Below, in pieces: positions 44,882 through 54,781 of a stretch of DNA of 64,000 nt; within the stretch, counting starts at the first letter, position 1, and every line of letters begins with the position of its first letter. The translations under genes were made by a program, and so were the position numbers. A model generated the notes under the pieces. The model ran no database searches. It was not told the origin of the DNA and was given only the letters and a program-made list of their open reading frames with translations. The stretch comes from Ostrinia nubilalis (taxonomy: Eukaryota > Arthropoda > Insecta > Lepidoptera > Crambidae). The DNA is taken from contig NC_087110.1 in NCBI RefSeq assembly GCF_963855985.1, positions 3,029,001-3,093,000 of the forward strand. Reading direction: 5' to 3'.

Positions 44882-45121
44882 GATTCCGTGGAGTTAAGTA
44901 GGTATGCCCGTAAGCAGGTTGCAAGACGCCACCGGGTCCAAAGCGGGTCTCAATGCGCGCTCAAATTCGAAGTATATCAATGTTTTTTATAATTTATCAC
45001 TTCACTGCACTTTAGAACACAAAATAACACCAAATTTGTACACCAAAGCCCATTAAATAATAAATTGAAACCATTAAAATAGATCGACCATGCTTCCCGT
45101 TCAACTACCCTCCACGGAATC
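44882..45121. mobile_element. 240-bp MITE with GATTCCGTGGAG ends
   Basis: GATTCCGTGGAG (44882) pairs with CTCCACGGAATC (45110-45121), and AAGTAGGTATGCCCGTAAGC pairs more weakly with the opposite arm. The target duplication is unclear. Confidence 0.65.
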
Positions 45122-45154
45122 GGGTAGAGTTAGAAGCTAGACTCTACATGAGAT

Positions 45155-45240
45155 CTGATAGACAGTGGTGACTGAGTTTGTTGCGGCGCTTCTTCTCAGC
45201 ACTTGCCAAATGTTGGTCTCAAAGCGCTGGTAGGGTAAAA
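45155..45240 (+). mobile_element. LINE 3' UTR fragment (same family as 2965)
   Basis: TGGTGACTGAGTTTGTTGCG, GCGCTTCTTCTCAGCACTTG and AAAGCGCTGGTAGGGT. It lacks the AATAAA end. Confidence 0.55.
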
Positions 45241-45281
45241 AGATTCATTATGAGACAGTGCTGACGATTTGTAAGTACTAC

Positions 45282-45796
45282 CAGGCCTGTTCATCTCCGC
45301 GAGTTTACATCGAAAACAAAACACGCACAATGGCCCACCTACAGGATACTATTCGACAAGGCCTCACATACGAGCGAACATTGACTCACGCACGCGTATT
45401 CTTGTGTATGATGGAAGAAAATAAAGAAAATGGTGTACTAAATACTGTGCAGTATTTAACTGCCTAAATAATAATAAAAACACAGAATGTACTTTTTTAA
45501 GTTGCCTCCAGACACTGAGAGGTAAATAAGTAGTTAATATTATTCATGATAATTCATGCTAAATCATGTATTTCCTCCGCCATTTTCCGCAGTTTGGCAC
45601 CTCACGTCACATCAATTTGCCGAAGTCAGCCCTATAGCTTCGGCGCAGTGCCGATCACTGACGTTTGTCAACAAAATGGTGCTTGACTCTTGAGACAGAC
45701 TAAATTACACCATATTGTTAATGACATTGAGCATACATTTTTTTAAATACCTTCGCGAAGTAAAACTTCTGTACGTAGTACTTATTATTATTCTGT
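45282..45796 (+). mobile_element. 515-bp non-autonomous hAT-like element, copy B
   Basis: Same length and ends as copies A and C. The flanks AGTACTAC and GGCACTAC are a decayed 8-bp duplication. The 69-residue open frame inside this copy is also largely present in the other copies, but it has no recognisable domain. Confidence 0.72.
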
Positions 45797-45804
45797 GGCA
45801 CTAC

Positions 45805-45852
45805 TTAAATAGTCTATACAAATAAAGACATTTTGACTTTGACTTTGAAAAC
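45805..45852 (+). mobile_element. LINE 3' terminus with GACTTT tail
   Basis: CTATACAAATAAAGACATTT is followed by TGACTTTGACTTTGA, similar in form to the 3' tail of the 28600 LINE. Confidence 0.45.
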
Positions 45853-46009
45853 TTTTTAAAGTTTTTTTTGCGAACATAACATTTTGTAGTCTCATCTTGG
45901 TAACATTTTACATGAAAATGTTTTTGGTGGGATATTAACATTGTAAAGTTAAAGTTTTTATGAGTTTAGTCATTTTATAAATAAGAAGAATTTAAACGCC
46001 ATATAATTA
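45853..46009. other. No recognised feature
   Basis: Short AT-rich spacer between the LINE terminus and the SINE-like element. Confidence 0.5.
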
Positions 46010-46098
46010 GGGCAGATATGTACCATCCTAGACTGCATCTCACTTAACACCAGGTGCGATTGCGGTCAAATACCTGCCTTGTCTAGCATAAAAAAAAA
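46010..46098 (+). mobile_element. SINE-like element, opposite orientation to 20922
   Basis: GGGCAGATATGTACCATCCT through CAGGTGCGATTGCGGTCAAA to TAGCATAAAAAAAAATT is the complement of 20922-21023, here with its A-tail on the right. Confidence 0.6.
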
Positions 46099-46450
46099 TT
46101 AAATCAATTATCACACAAACGAATTATAACGAAAATGTAATTACAATTATGTAGGGAAATTAATTCATGGCATGTTTATGCTTTTGTTTTAATTACATTG
46201 CTGACAAAAGTACTGTTAATGAATTCTCGAGAATTGCAATTAAAATAACATACTGGGAACCTAAAATAATATCCGTTATAATAATAGGTAAATACGTTTG
46301 AATCCATTCTTGTAATCTCATATTGTGAAGCTATTTAAATGATAATTAATTTGTATTCTTCATAGACAATGAACTATCTCATGAGGTTACAACGACTTAT
46401 AAAATGAAAAAGAGATGAATTTTATATTTTCCACGGAATAAAAAGTGTAA

Positions 46451-46563
46451 GGATGGGTTGCACCATTTTACTTTAACTTTGACAAACGTCAAAAATCTGT
46501 CAAACCACAAAAACACCGGTTATTGTCATAGTTACAATTAAAGTTAGGAGGTGCAACTCAGCC
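46451..46563. mobile_element. PIF/Harbinger-like MITE (GGCTGAGTTGCACCA family)
   Basis: 113 bp with a perfect TAA duplication (46448-46450 and 46564-46566). The core is inverted relative to the 34158 copy. Confidence 0.82.
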
Positions 46564-46566
46564 TAA

Positions 46567-47026
46567 GACTACCTATGCTTTTTTGCTTTCTTTCTATGTG
46601 CGTTTATTTTTGAAGAAAAGAAAAGGAATGATATCGGACAGTCATTTATTTATTGGACGTGCGTCCTAAACCTTAATTTTTTAACCTTATCTAGACACGA
46701 AACCAAGATATCCCTTCTACCAAACCACTAGAAACAACGCACTTTAAACTAACACCAAAACTTTGACACCACATCGTATGTATCTATTTTTAGCTGGTCC
46801 ACAAAATTGAAAAGCCAATCAAAACAAAGAATCTATTCCGCACAGAAGTGGCATTTAATCAACACCAGTTCTGGACGGTCAGCTGACCTGGATACGTCAT
46901 TGGGCACGTTTCCGAAAGCCTACACTGGGTTTGGTGGCTGAAATATTTTCAATGGAAAACGTTACAACTTTTCGCACAAGTCGTTTTTGTATAGTGACCA
47001 TAATATAGATAGATAGCATGTTTTAA
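46567..47026. other. No recognised gene
   Basis: Unique sequence, slightly less AT-rich at 46800-46960, ending at the piggyBac-like target TTAA. Confidence 0.5.
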
Positions 47027-47981
47027 CCCTCCGTGTACCAGGTGACTAAAAGTTACGTCCCGTACCAGGTGGGGTGTGACATACCCCAATATACAAAGTG
47101 ATAAAATTTTCATTCAACATTTTTTTAGGTGGAATTTAATATTTAATATTGATTATTTACTTAGGCTAATTAGGTTTAAGAAAAGCTCTGAGCTGAAAAT
47201 ATGTATTATAACATTTTTATCATAAAAAAACAGAAAGACACAATTTCCGTTGTTCTTGTAATTTAGGAATCAGTTTCTTAAGTATAATTTTTAATTAGTG
47301 CCTTTAATTATGACAACCGTTTTTATTTAACAAAGAACAAGATATTTACTTATAATTTAAAAGTAAATTAATAACTGGAAGGGTATAAATTTGTTTTGGT
47401 CATCGGTTTTCAATTTACCACAAATCTGATGAAAGAAAATGAGTATGCTCAATGCATAAAATGGGAGCGTAACAATGTTATTTATTTATAAAATATGTTA
47501 TTCCATTTCAGTAGCCCATAAATTGTATCACCAAATATAAATTGTAGCCCATAAGTGTATGTTCACATACATCTTCGGATCTCAGTACTAAACTTCCAGA
47601 TTCGCACTAAAAGTCATCTCATTTGACTAAAAGTGCTTGAAAATTTCAGATACCGTGAAAATCACAAAATATATTATTTGTATTGAATTTTATTCAATTA
47701 ACAAAGCTAAAAATATATAAATTACACCAAAACTCCTAGATTATTTTTTAAACTTTTTAACAACGTCCCGTACCAGGTGGGGTGTGTGACACCCACACGC
47801 ACTTTGAAGGCATGTAACTCAGTTGGTAATCACCGCTGGACTGATTTTGCAACGCTGATAGAAGCAGCAGCGCCATAATTCCAGCTACTGAGAATTTCAA
47901 ATTCAGCACTTGCAAATTTTTAAAATTATGACGATTTTTAAAAGACTGGGGTGTGTTACACCCCACCTCGTACAGCGAGGA
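47027..47981. mobile_element. piggyBac-like non-autonomous element (955 bp)
   Basis: It is flanked on both sides by TTAA (47023-47026 and 47982-47985), the piggyBac target. The ends are CCCTCCGTGTACCAGGTG and the complement of TCCTCGCTGTACGAGGTG, imperfect inverted repeats. A subterminal motif GTACCAGGTGGGGTGTG occurs at about 47060 and 47770 in the same direction, and inverted at 47948-47971, as expected of transposase-binding sites. No DDD transposase is encoded, and the 69-codon minus-strand frame is probably chance. Confidence 0.65.
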
Positions 47982-48004
47982 TTAATGGTCTTATATACTT
48001 ATTC

Positions 48005-48125
48005 GTTCGTTTCAGCTAAATGACGTATTGGACAAAGGCCTCCCCAAGGATTTCCACAACAGCTGGTCGTGCGCTGCCCGCATCCAGGTGCTTCTCGCAA
48101 CCTTCATTAGATCGTGGTATACTCA
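48005..48125 (-). mobile_element. RTE-type LINE tail, other subfamily
   Basis: TTTCAGCTAAATGACGTATT, GGCCTCCCCAAGGATTTCCA and CGCATCCAGGTGCTTCTCGC. Confidence 0.62.
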
Positions 48126-48274
48126 TATAGAGATTAACCAGTAGAGCAATATCATCAGCACACAAGATTAACAAGCAAATTAGGGGGTGTCATGCCCTCA
48201 TGATGATGAGTCTGAACACGTGGTCCGGCATTCCATTTAAAAATCACCAGAACCTTCAAGGCAACAGTCTCTAA

Positions 48275-48374
48275 GCTTAATTTTAACAAACGTCAAAAGT
48301 CTGTCAAACTTCATACAAAAAACACCGGTTATAGTTAGTGTCACGGTTTAAATAGGGTGGTGGGTGCAACTCAG
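48275..48374. mobile_element. PIF/Harbinger-like MITE, left end truncated
   Basis: The right end GGTGGGTGCAACTCAGC and the ACAAACGTCAAAAGTCTGTC core are clear. The left TIR is absent. Confidence 0.68.
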
Positions 48375-48784
48375 CATTATTACGGCCGAATGTAAAAACT
48401 TAAATGTTACAAAATTAATTTAATTTAATCGCATAGTTTGTCAATAGAATAGAAACTGACCATATATGTATTTTTTAGCCATTTAGAGATAGATATTATG
48501 GGTACGTAGATAGCCTGCTATTAGTGTAATTCGACTTTTTGTTAGAAAATTAGTTAGTTTCTAATTTCACGCAATAAATTGTTTCATGATACTGCTTTCA
48601 GGAGTCAATTCCCCCGTTTAGATAGTAAGTTATTTGTCAATGTCTTTAAGGTATTTGGTAGACGCGGAAGTATTTGAAGTATCAGCACCCAGTTTGACCT
48701 GGAATTTGTCTTGGATGAAATACTTGTGATGCTGAACGGTCTTACTGAAAGCAAATGATTTAATCATTTTTTAATAGGTACTAC

Positions 48785-48860
48785 AATATTAATCATCATC
48801 ATCATTTCAGCCACAGGACGTCCACTGCTGAACATAGGCCTCCCCCAATGATATTAATCT
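48785..48860 (-). mobile_element. RTE-type LINE tail fragment
   Basis: CATCATCATTTCAGCCACAG to CATAGGCCTCCCCCAATGAT, the terminal ~60 bp only. Confidence 0.7.
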
Positions 48861-48950
48861 TTACTAAGTAATAATTTTTAGGTTGTATATTTTCCAAATA
48901 AGGCCCTAGTAGGCCTTTAATAAGACACTTATCACGTATCAAAGTAAAGA

Positions 48951-49090
48951 CCGTATTCACAAACGATGCTTGCTTAAGTGACGCAGCATATCAAACGCAC
49001 AGCGTTGAATAGAGCTGTGATTGATAGTGTGTGACCCTGTGCGTCCACGCGCACTTCGAGACCTCATAGTAATGTTTGTGAATACGGGCG
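48951..49090. mobile_element. MITE with CGCCCGTATTCACAAA ends, copy 4
   Basis: The left end is shortened to CCGTATTCACAAACG. The right end TTTGTGAATACGGGCG is intact. It lies just before the split SINE. Confidence 0.76.
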
Positions 49091-49129
49091 TGAGATGCAC
49101 GGCAAACAATACATTTCAGTTGAACAGTG

Positions 49130-49905
49130 TTCCGCCTCTGTGGTCTAGTGATAAGACCACCTGCTTCAGACGCAGAGGTCCCGGGTTCGATTCCCAGTGT
49201 CTTACCTAAGTCTGTCGCCATAACAACATTGTTAACAGCATTGTTGTGTTTCGGCAGTTAAAGGTAAGATCAGGCCTGTTCATCTCCGCGAGTTTACATC
49301 GAAAACAAAACACGCACGATGGCCCACCTACAGGATACTATTCGACAAGGCCTCACATACGAGCGAACATTGACTCACGCACGCGTATTATTGTGTATGA
49401 TGGAAGAAAATAAAGAAAATGGTGTACTAAATACTGTGCAGTATTTAACTGCCTAAATAATAATAAAAACACAGAATGTACTTTTTTAAGTTGCCGCAAG
49501 ACACTGAGAGGTAAATAAGTAGTTAATATTATTTATGATAATTCATGCTAAATCATGTATTTCCTCCGCCATTTTCCGCAGTTTGGCACCTCACGTCACA
49601 TCATTTTACCGAAGTCTGCCCTATAGCTTCGGCGCAGTGCCGATCACTGACGTTTGTCAACAAAATGGTGCTTGACTCTTGAGACAGGCTAAATTACACC
49701 ATAGTGTTAATGACATTGAGCATACATTTTTTTAAACACCTTCGCGAAGTAAAACTTCTGTACGTAGTACTTATTATTATTCTGTGGTAAGATAGCCAGT
49801 TCCTCTGTGGTTGAGGATTCCGGGTGAAGCTCGCTTCCACCTTCGGCCTGATTATCACTTACCATCAGGTGAGATACAGGCCAAAAGCTTCTTCGATGTG
49901 GATAT
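49130..49905 (+). mobile_element. tRNA-derived SINE split by hAT-like copy C
   Basis: The head (49130-49203) folds like a tRNA: an A-box region TGGTCTAGTGATAAGACCAC, an anticodon arm CTGCTTCAGACGCAG and a B box GGTTCGATTCC. The loop would carry CAG, but the short variable arm does not suit a real leucine tRNA. The body resumes after the insertion with GATTATCACTTACCATCAGG and ends in an A-run (49900-49905), as in common lepidopteran SINEs. It is not a functional tRNA gene. Confidence 0.65.
49271..49785 (+). mobile_element. 515-bp non-autonomous hAT-like element, copy C
   Basis: It is flanked by a perfect 8-bp duplication GGTAAGAT (49263-49270 and 49786-49793). It splits a tRNA-derived SINE. 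Its sequence differs from copy B at only a handful of positions, the strongest sign of recent transposition in the window. Confidence 0.8.
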
Positions 49906-50299
49906 AAAAAAAACCTAGTGCGTACAAAATATCTTAGCGATGGTAGCACGTAAATATATTGCAAGTCAAAAGCTCCACGGTTCCTAATTTTTCTCCGGAT
50001 CCAATAATACCAAATTAACTGAAGTACGGACCTTTGTCAGAGTAATTAGTTGGACGTCTGGAAGGCCCAATCATAACTCAATTATGATATTAAAATTATT
50101 CCTCCGGAATATTCACTTAGGGATTTCTGACTGTAGGCTATGGGCTAACTTTCTGACAGTTGGCAACTTAGTTTAGTTATTGTTTTGTAACACGACTATC
50201 TTACATTATTTATTTTTATTTGTTTGTCACGCGTATTTGTATTACTATAATTGTTTTACTTTTATTTATTATATTTAATTTTCCTAATTAAAAGTTTTA

Positions 50300-50515
50300 T
50301 CATCATTATCATCATTTCAGCCACAGGACGTCCACTGCTGAACATAGGCCTCCCCCAATGATTTCCACATCGCACGGTTGGTAGCGGCCTGCATCCAGCG
50401 CCTTCCTGCTACCTTTATCAGGTCGTCTCACGCTGCGTTTTTCGATACGTGGCCTCCACTCCAGAACCTTGCTGACCCATCAGCCGCAATAGGGCATATT
50501 ATGTCACTTTTAAAG
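50300..50515 (-). mobile_element. RTE-type LINE tail, well preserved
   Basis: ATCATTTCAGCCACAGGACG, GCCTCCCCCAATGATTTCCA, GGTAGCGGCCTGCATCCAGC, CCACTCCAGAACCTTGCTGA. It is followed by decayed sequence. Confidence 0.75.
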
Positions 50516-50640
50516 CCACAACGGACCCTTTGGTAACAATTTAGTTATATTTCAATTGTTACAACTCTCACGATAGAAGAAGGGCCATTTAAAATTCAAG
50601 TCATTCGAGCCTACCTAAAAATCTGTTTTAAGACTGTCAC

Positions 50641-50783
50641 CAGTATTCACAAACGATGCTTGCTTAAGTGAAGCAGCAAATCGAACGTACAGCGTTGAAT
50701 AGAGCTGAGTGATTGGTTCGTGTGTGACCCTGTGCGTCCACGCGCACTGTGAGACTTCATAGTAATGTTTGTGAATACAGGCG
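50641..50783. mobile_element. MITE with CGCCCGTATTCACAAA ends, copy 5
   Basis: The ends are decayed (CAGTATTCACAAACG and TTTGTGAATACAGGCG). The interior matches the 8408 copy throughout. Confidence 0.76.
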
Positions 50784-50799
50784 TGATTTACCACCATAG

Positions 50800-51120
50800 C
50801 TTATTTCACTACTTGCAAATGTGTTTCCTGATCTTAACGCGACGTTTATTAATAAGTTACATTATGTACTCACGGCTTGACGTTTCGGCTGCGGTACTGC
50901 AGCCGTGGTCACAAGCAGACTGGCGGTTCGCGGCGTCGTCCGTTCGGGCGGGCTTTCAACTACCTTCCCTCATATTGTCATTTGTTACACTACCACTAGT
51001 GATGTTACCACGACACACAACACTCACAGTATTCGTACTTGACGGCAAAATTATAGATCCCATTGCTGTTTACGTAAGTGGGGGGAAATGGGGAACCGGG
51101 GAAACGATTAATGGGTGAGT
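50800..51120 (-). repeat. Interspersed repeat with GGCTGCGGTACTGCAGCC hairpin
   Basis: CTTGCAAATGTGTTTCCTGA, CTCACGGCTTGACGTTTCGG, the short hairpin CGGCTGCGGTACTGCAGCCG (about 50888-50907), and then CTTCCCTCATATTGTCATTT. The plus-strand frame of 117 codons runs through it, but the strings are familiar from lepidopteran interspersed repeats, perhaps Penelope-like. That class is not demonstrable here. Confidence 0.4.
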
Positions 51121-51402
51121 AACGTCAAACGGTAAAACTTAACGTAGCCTTTTCGGGGGATAAACATCTGATTGACGTTGCATAATCTGAGTTGATTTTG
51201 CAAGTCATTTATTCTGTAGATTGAGTTTAAAGAGCATTTTACGTTTCTCGTGAGAACCAATAGCTACTTTAATAACTAAAAATAAAAATTATTGTTCGAA
51301 TGTGTAGTCAAATAAAAAAGTTAATTCAAATCAAACCCCATTGCTATCAGAAATAGGTGAAAATCGAATCTACTCAACACGACCCGGATTGGTAAAGCCT
51401 TA

Positions 51403-51615
51403 GCGCTCCTGCACACGACGCCGCCGCCGCGCCGCTGCCGCGCCATCGCCACGCCCCTACACTGTTCATACGTGCCGCTGCCGCGCCGCTGCCAAAATTA
51501 TGCTTTGATGGCGCGGTGGCGGCGCGGCGGCGGTTTTACTCGGTGCGTATGAACAGTGTAAGGGCGCGGCGACGACGCGGCGGTGGCGCGGTGGCGGCGT
51601 CGTGTGCAGGAGCCC
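51403..51615. mobile_element. 213-bp GC-rich MITE with CTCCTGCACACGACG ends
   Basis: GCGCTCCTGCACACGACGCC pairs with GGCGTCGTGTGCAGGAGCCC. The arms are almost entirely GCCGCC-type sequence around a short AT-rich centre, and ACACTGTTCATAC pairs with GTATGAACAGTGT. Flanks are TTA and TCA, near a 3-bp duplication. Confidence 0.72.
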
Positions 51616-52124
51616 TCAAAATGTTTCATGCTTTTTTACCGCTTATCTTCTTTTTGTCGTGTCGACAACAATCCTACACTGTGTCAGCCCAAAACTCTGC
51701 TACAAGAGTGGCGTCGTCAGTAGCATTCATCAAATCTTCCTGCGTGCAGTTATTTTACCGCTTATTTCGTATAACTAAAGAAAAAACTTGACAGTTAACA
51801 GCACATATTTGTTGCAAATTAGCAACTATTAAAAAAATTACATGCTACTGTGGCATTGTGACTACACCCCTCGATAAATTGATTTAAACAACACAACACC
51901 CTTAAAGATATTGGTAAATAAATATTATTCTTTACGCCATAAAGCAACAATACACCTTTCAGAACCATCTTCCAGATGCGATCTGACAGTCGAACGGACC
52001 TGTCAAAAGTGTACAGACTCCAATTTGTCAGGGTTGCCCACCTATGTCAATCGCTGACAGTACTGATGGATTAAGCCTCCGACAGAACATTATGTTTTGA
52101 TAAACAACAGGACTATTGCGTATC
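51616..52124. other. No recognised gene
   Basis: Plain AT-rich DNA. The frame that extends from the GC-rich MITE into 51791 is not supported. Confidence 0.5.
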
Positions 52125-52270
52125 TACACTTATAATAAAAGAGGAAAGATTTGATTGTCGTTTGTAATGAATAGGCTCCAAAACTACTGGACCGAAAAAA
52201 TTCTTTCACCGTTACAATTCTTCATTATTCCTGATGAACATAGGCGGTATGAAGTTCACCAGGTTAGCTA
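52125..52270 (+). mobile_element. Helitron-like 5' fragment
   Basis: ACACTTATAATAAAAGAGGA is followed by AATAGGCTCCAAAACTACTG, a block I associate with Helitron-like 5' regions in insects. It fades after about 145 bp. Confidence 0.4.
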
Positions 52271-52544
52271 TTTTGAAGTTAAATGATCTTTGAATTTAAG
52301 TCTGTTTCTCTGCCTCTACATACCGGTAAATTAGTCAATATTCTATAAATCATACCAATATAAGTGTCTTAACACTGTCTATATCCAACATTGATACGAC
52401 AATGACTCTTCTTTCTTTGAAAGTTCCTGGGGATAGGGATTAAAGTTTGTATGAAACTGGGTCCTGGGGTGTATGGAAGAGATCGCTTCCTATCGATAAA
52501 GCCCTCTAAATTGTGCCTTTGTAACTTTTGTAACCCTCTAGTTC

Positions 52545-53150
52545 AGGCGTTCCCAAATTGTGTGCCGCGGCGCTCTGATGCGCCGTAGAAAGCAAAGAGG
52601 GGCGCCGTGAGTCAATCCTTTAAGTCACGTTGGAGCTTGAAAACCGTTGATGCCCTACCCTTTTTTACGTCAGAAAATGCTTTGTCTCTCTAGTCTCGAT
52701 AGGGACGGCCAGTGTGTTATGTGGGACTCTTCCTGCCTGCTCACTAAAGGCAGGGTCTACCCACTAAAACCCGACGGTGTCCACCAGAGCCCAAAGAAAC
52801 GGAGCCGCGAGTTATTATCCTAACTCAGACATTCTTCCAAGCTCCTCTCAGGCTAGAGGCTCGCTCACGAGCAATCCCCTCCTCCAGTTGTTTTTATAGA
52901 GGTTTTCTCCTCGTGGCCCTGGTGCAACAGGACCCCCGGACCGCCGTAGCGGGTTACGGTCTGCTCCATGCCGCTGCTCAGTCAGCTCTGCTGATCAGAG
53001 AAGTACCGAGAGCGGCCCACCAAAGAATGGGGGGTTTTTAACCCCTCCCACCTCTTTACCCGCCCGTCTTTCGACTGTATATTTTTTGAAGGGTTGGTCA
53101 TGGTGACAAAATACTAAATTGATTGAAAAAGATTGAGAACCCCTGCCTAG
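52545..53150. mobile_element. hAT-like MITE containing a LINE 3' UTR segment
   Basis: The ends CAGGCGTTCCCAAATTGTG and the complement of GATTGAGAACCCCTG are hAT-style. The flanks share CTAGT but a clean 8-bp duplication is not visible. GTGCCGCGGCGCTCTGATGC lies just inside, as in known hAT MITEs. The interval 52700-53060 is a separate insertion. Confidence 0.5.
52700..53060 (-). mobile_element. GC-rich LINE 3'-end repeat, copy 1
   Basis: On the minus strand it reads through GACACCGTCGGGTTTTAGTG to AGAGTCCCACATAACAC. The 5' part includes GGGTCCTGTTGCACCAGGGC. The same 3' tail is in 58590-59660 and in 61096-61612, which suggests one family of LINE (possibly R1-like) or a SINE sharing its tail. 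Confidence 0.55.
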
Positions 53151-53344
53151 TAAATGCATACTTCTTTTTCGTACCTCGCTACATCGTTAATACACGTTCT
53201 TACCTTGGCAAGTTGGCACCGAGTCCATAAATAACAATCATCCCATATTATTCCCCAAATCGGTTTATATGAAGGTCTCTAAGCCTACATACAAAAAATA
53301 CAACCATTCTTCCTCCTGTTATGAAATCTTATACTTCCTACTAT

Positions 53345-53735
53345 ATTAAATATATTACACTGGATTTATAAGGTAAGGATAAGGATGGGTGATCTTTTCA
53401 GACTTAAACCACTGAACTGATTTAAATGAATTTGGTGTGGAGATAGTTTGAGACTCAGGGAAACATAGGACAGTTTTTATCCCGGGTTTTTTGGAAGAAG
53501 GACAACCACGTTGTTACTCTTTCAAGCTTCAACCTCATAAAGATAGCAGGAAGGCGCTGCATGCGGGCCGCTACCAGCCGGTCATGGAAATCATTGGGGT
53601 AGGCAGTGGATGTCCTATGGCTGAAATGATGATGATGAAGCTTCAACCACTTAACCGAGTAAGATGAAAGAAAAATATTTTAAGACTCAGAAAAATACGT
53701 AGGACAGTTTTTATCCCGGTTTTGGGAACAAGGTA
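53345..53735 (+). mobile_element. Two partial Lep1-type segments around a LINE tail
   Basis: Both 53395-53490 and 53645-53725 carry AGGACAGTTTTTATCCCGG after a decayed ACCACTGAAC-type block. A LINE tail (53520-53640) lies between them, and AAGCTTCAACC occurs on both sides of it (53523 and 53639), a likely target duplication. Confidence 0.5.
53520..53640 (+). mobile_element. RTE-type LINE tail inserted in a Lep1-type fragment
   Basis: ATAGCAGGAAGGCGCTGCAT, GGCCGCTACCAGCCGGTCAT and GATGTCCTATGGCTGAAATG, with ~10 bp lost near AGGCCTATGTTCAGC. Confidence 0.68.
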
Positions 53736-53964
53736 AAGACAACAAGACACGCGCACGACTAAAGGATAAAGGACTGTCAACCAGGAAAGGAATCGTAACC
53801 GTATCAACTCGAGGCGGTCAGTATTATTTGAATGAAACTCTATAAGTACTGCAAAGCACACTCTTATCTGCACCAAAACGTAAATGCCTCACCTCGACGA
53901 CTGATCGCAAAAGGCGGTACGGTGTTGATCCCCTTCCGAGTTGATACGTCTGCTACGAGATTTA

Positions 53965-54115
53965 TGTCATCATCATCATCATCATCATTTCAGCCATAGG
54001 ACGTCCATTGCTGAACATAGGCCTCCCTCAATGCTTTCCATGTTGATCGATTGGTAGCGGCCTACGTCCAGCGCTTCCCTACTACCTTCACGATGTCGTC
54101 GGTCCACCCACAGAC
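53965..54115 (-). mobile_element. RTE-type LINE tail
   Basis: A (CAT)7 tract, then TTTCAGCCATAGGACGTCCA, ATAGGCCTCCCTCAATGCTT and GATGTCGTCGGTCCACCC. Confidence 0.72.
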
Positions 54116-54362
54116 AAAAATTCTAAAATTCGGACTAGTCTACTAAATACTAAAAATATTCATTACCAAAATATAACAGACACTAAGTCCAACAAATATA
54201 TGAAATAATAAAGCACCCCAATACGTCAGAAGGACAACCCCTGACATATAGATTGATCGGAGGAGCCCCTGCGGACTTCTTCTAATCAACTGAGCTGAAG
54301 GAAAAATGTTCCTAATTATACTTGGCGAAGACAAAATAGAAGTAGGTACGTACTACTTTTAA

Positions 54363-54465
54363 GGCTGAGTTGCGCTACTTAACTTTAACCGTAACTATAA
54401 TGATCGGTGTTTTTGTATGGAGTTTGAAAGATTTTTGACGTTTGTTAAAGTTAAAGTAAGATTTT
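54363..54465. mobile_element. PIF/Harbinger-like MITE, right end truncated
   Basis: The left end GGCTGAGTTGCGCTAC follows TAA. The core is intact to AAAGTTAAAGTAAGA and then breaks into a T-run. Confidence 0.72.
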
Positions 54466-54748
54466 TTTTCGTCAGGAAAATACATTGAATAATATTTTTT
54501 CTGTGACAGACTGAAATAAATGCGGTCTTTAAGCATAAGGTTTCAAGATACCATAGCATGAAGCTTAATAGATGATTATCTATTAATATTAAAGCTAAAG
54601 AGTTTGTTTGATTGCTTGATTTTTTTTTGTGTTGGAGAGCTCATTTACCGAGGAAGTCTTTGGGCTAAATAACATAACCCTACAGCCAATAGGGGCTAGG
54701 GCAGTAAAAAAATATGTTGCAAAAACAAAAAATATTATTCAAACTATT

Positions 54749-54781
54749 TTCACGCGTACAAAATTGCGGGCACAGCTAGTT
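54749..54781 (+). mobile_element. Helitron-like 3' terminus fragment
   Basis: ACGCGTACAAAATTGCGGGC is followed by ACAGCTAGT, the Helitron-type end. Sequence before it (54480-54748) is too diverged to place. Confidence 0.45.

Noticed and set aside
49130..49203. tRNA-Leu(CAG) gene
   Set aside because: The cloverleaf lacks the long variable arm of leucine tRNAs and acceptor pairing is poor; a SINE body and A-tail follow once the hAT-like insertion is removed.
50765..51118. 117-codon plus-strand gene ending at a GGTGAGT donor
   Set aside because: The frame starts in a MITE end and runs through an interspersed repeat; the donor alone is weak evidence.
51516..51791. 91-codon plus-strand frame starting in arginine-rich sequence
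   Set aside because: The arginine-rich start is the GC-rich MITE arm; the rest is unrelated flank.
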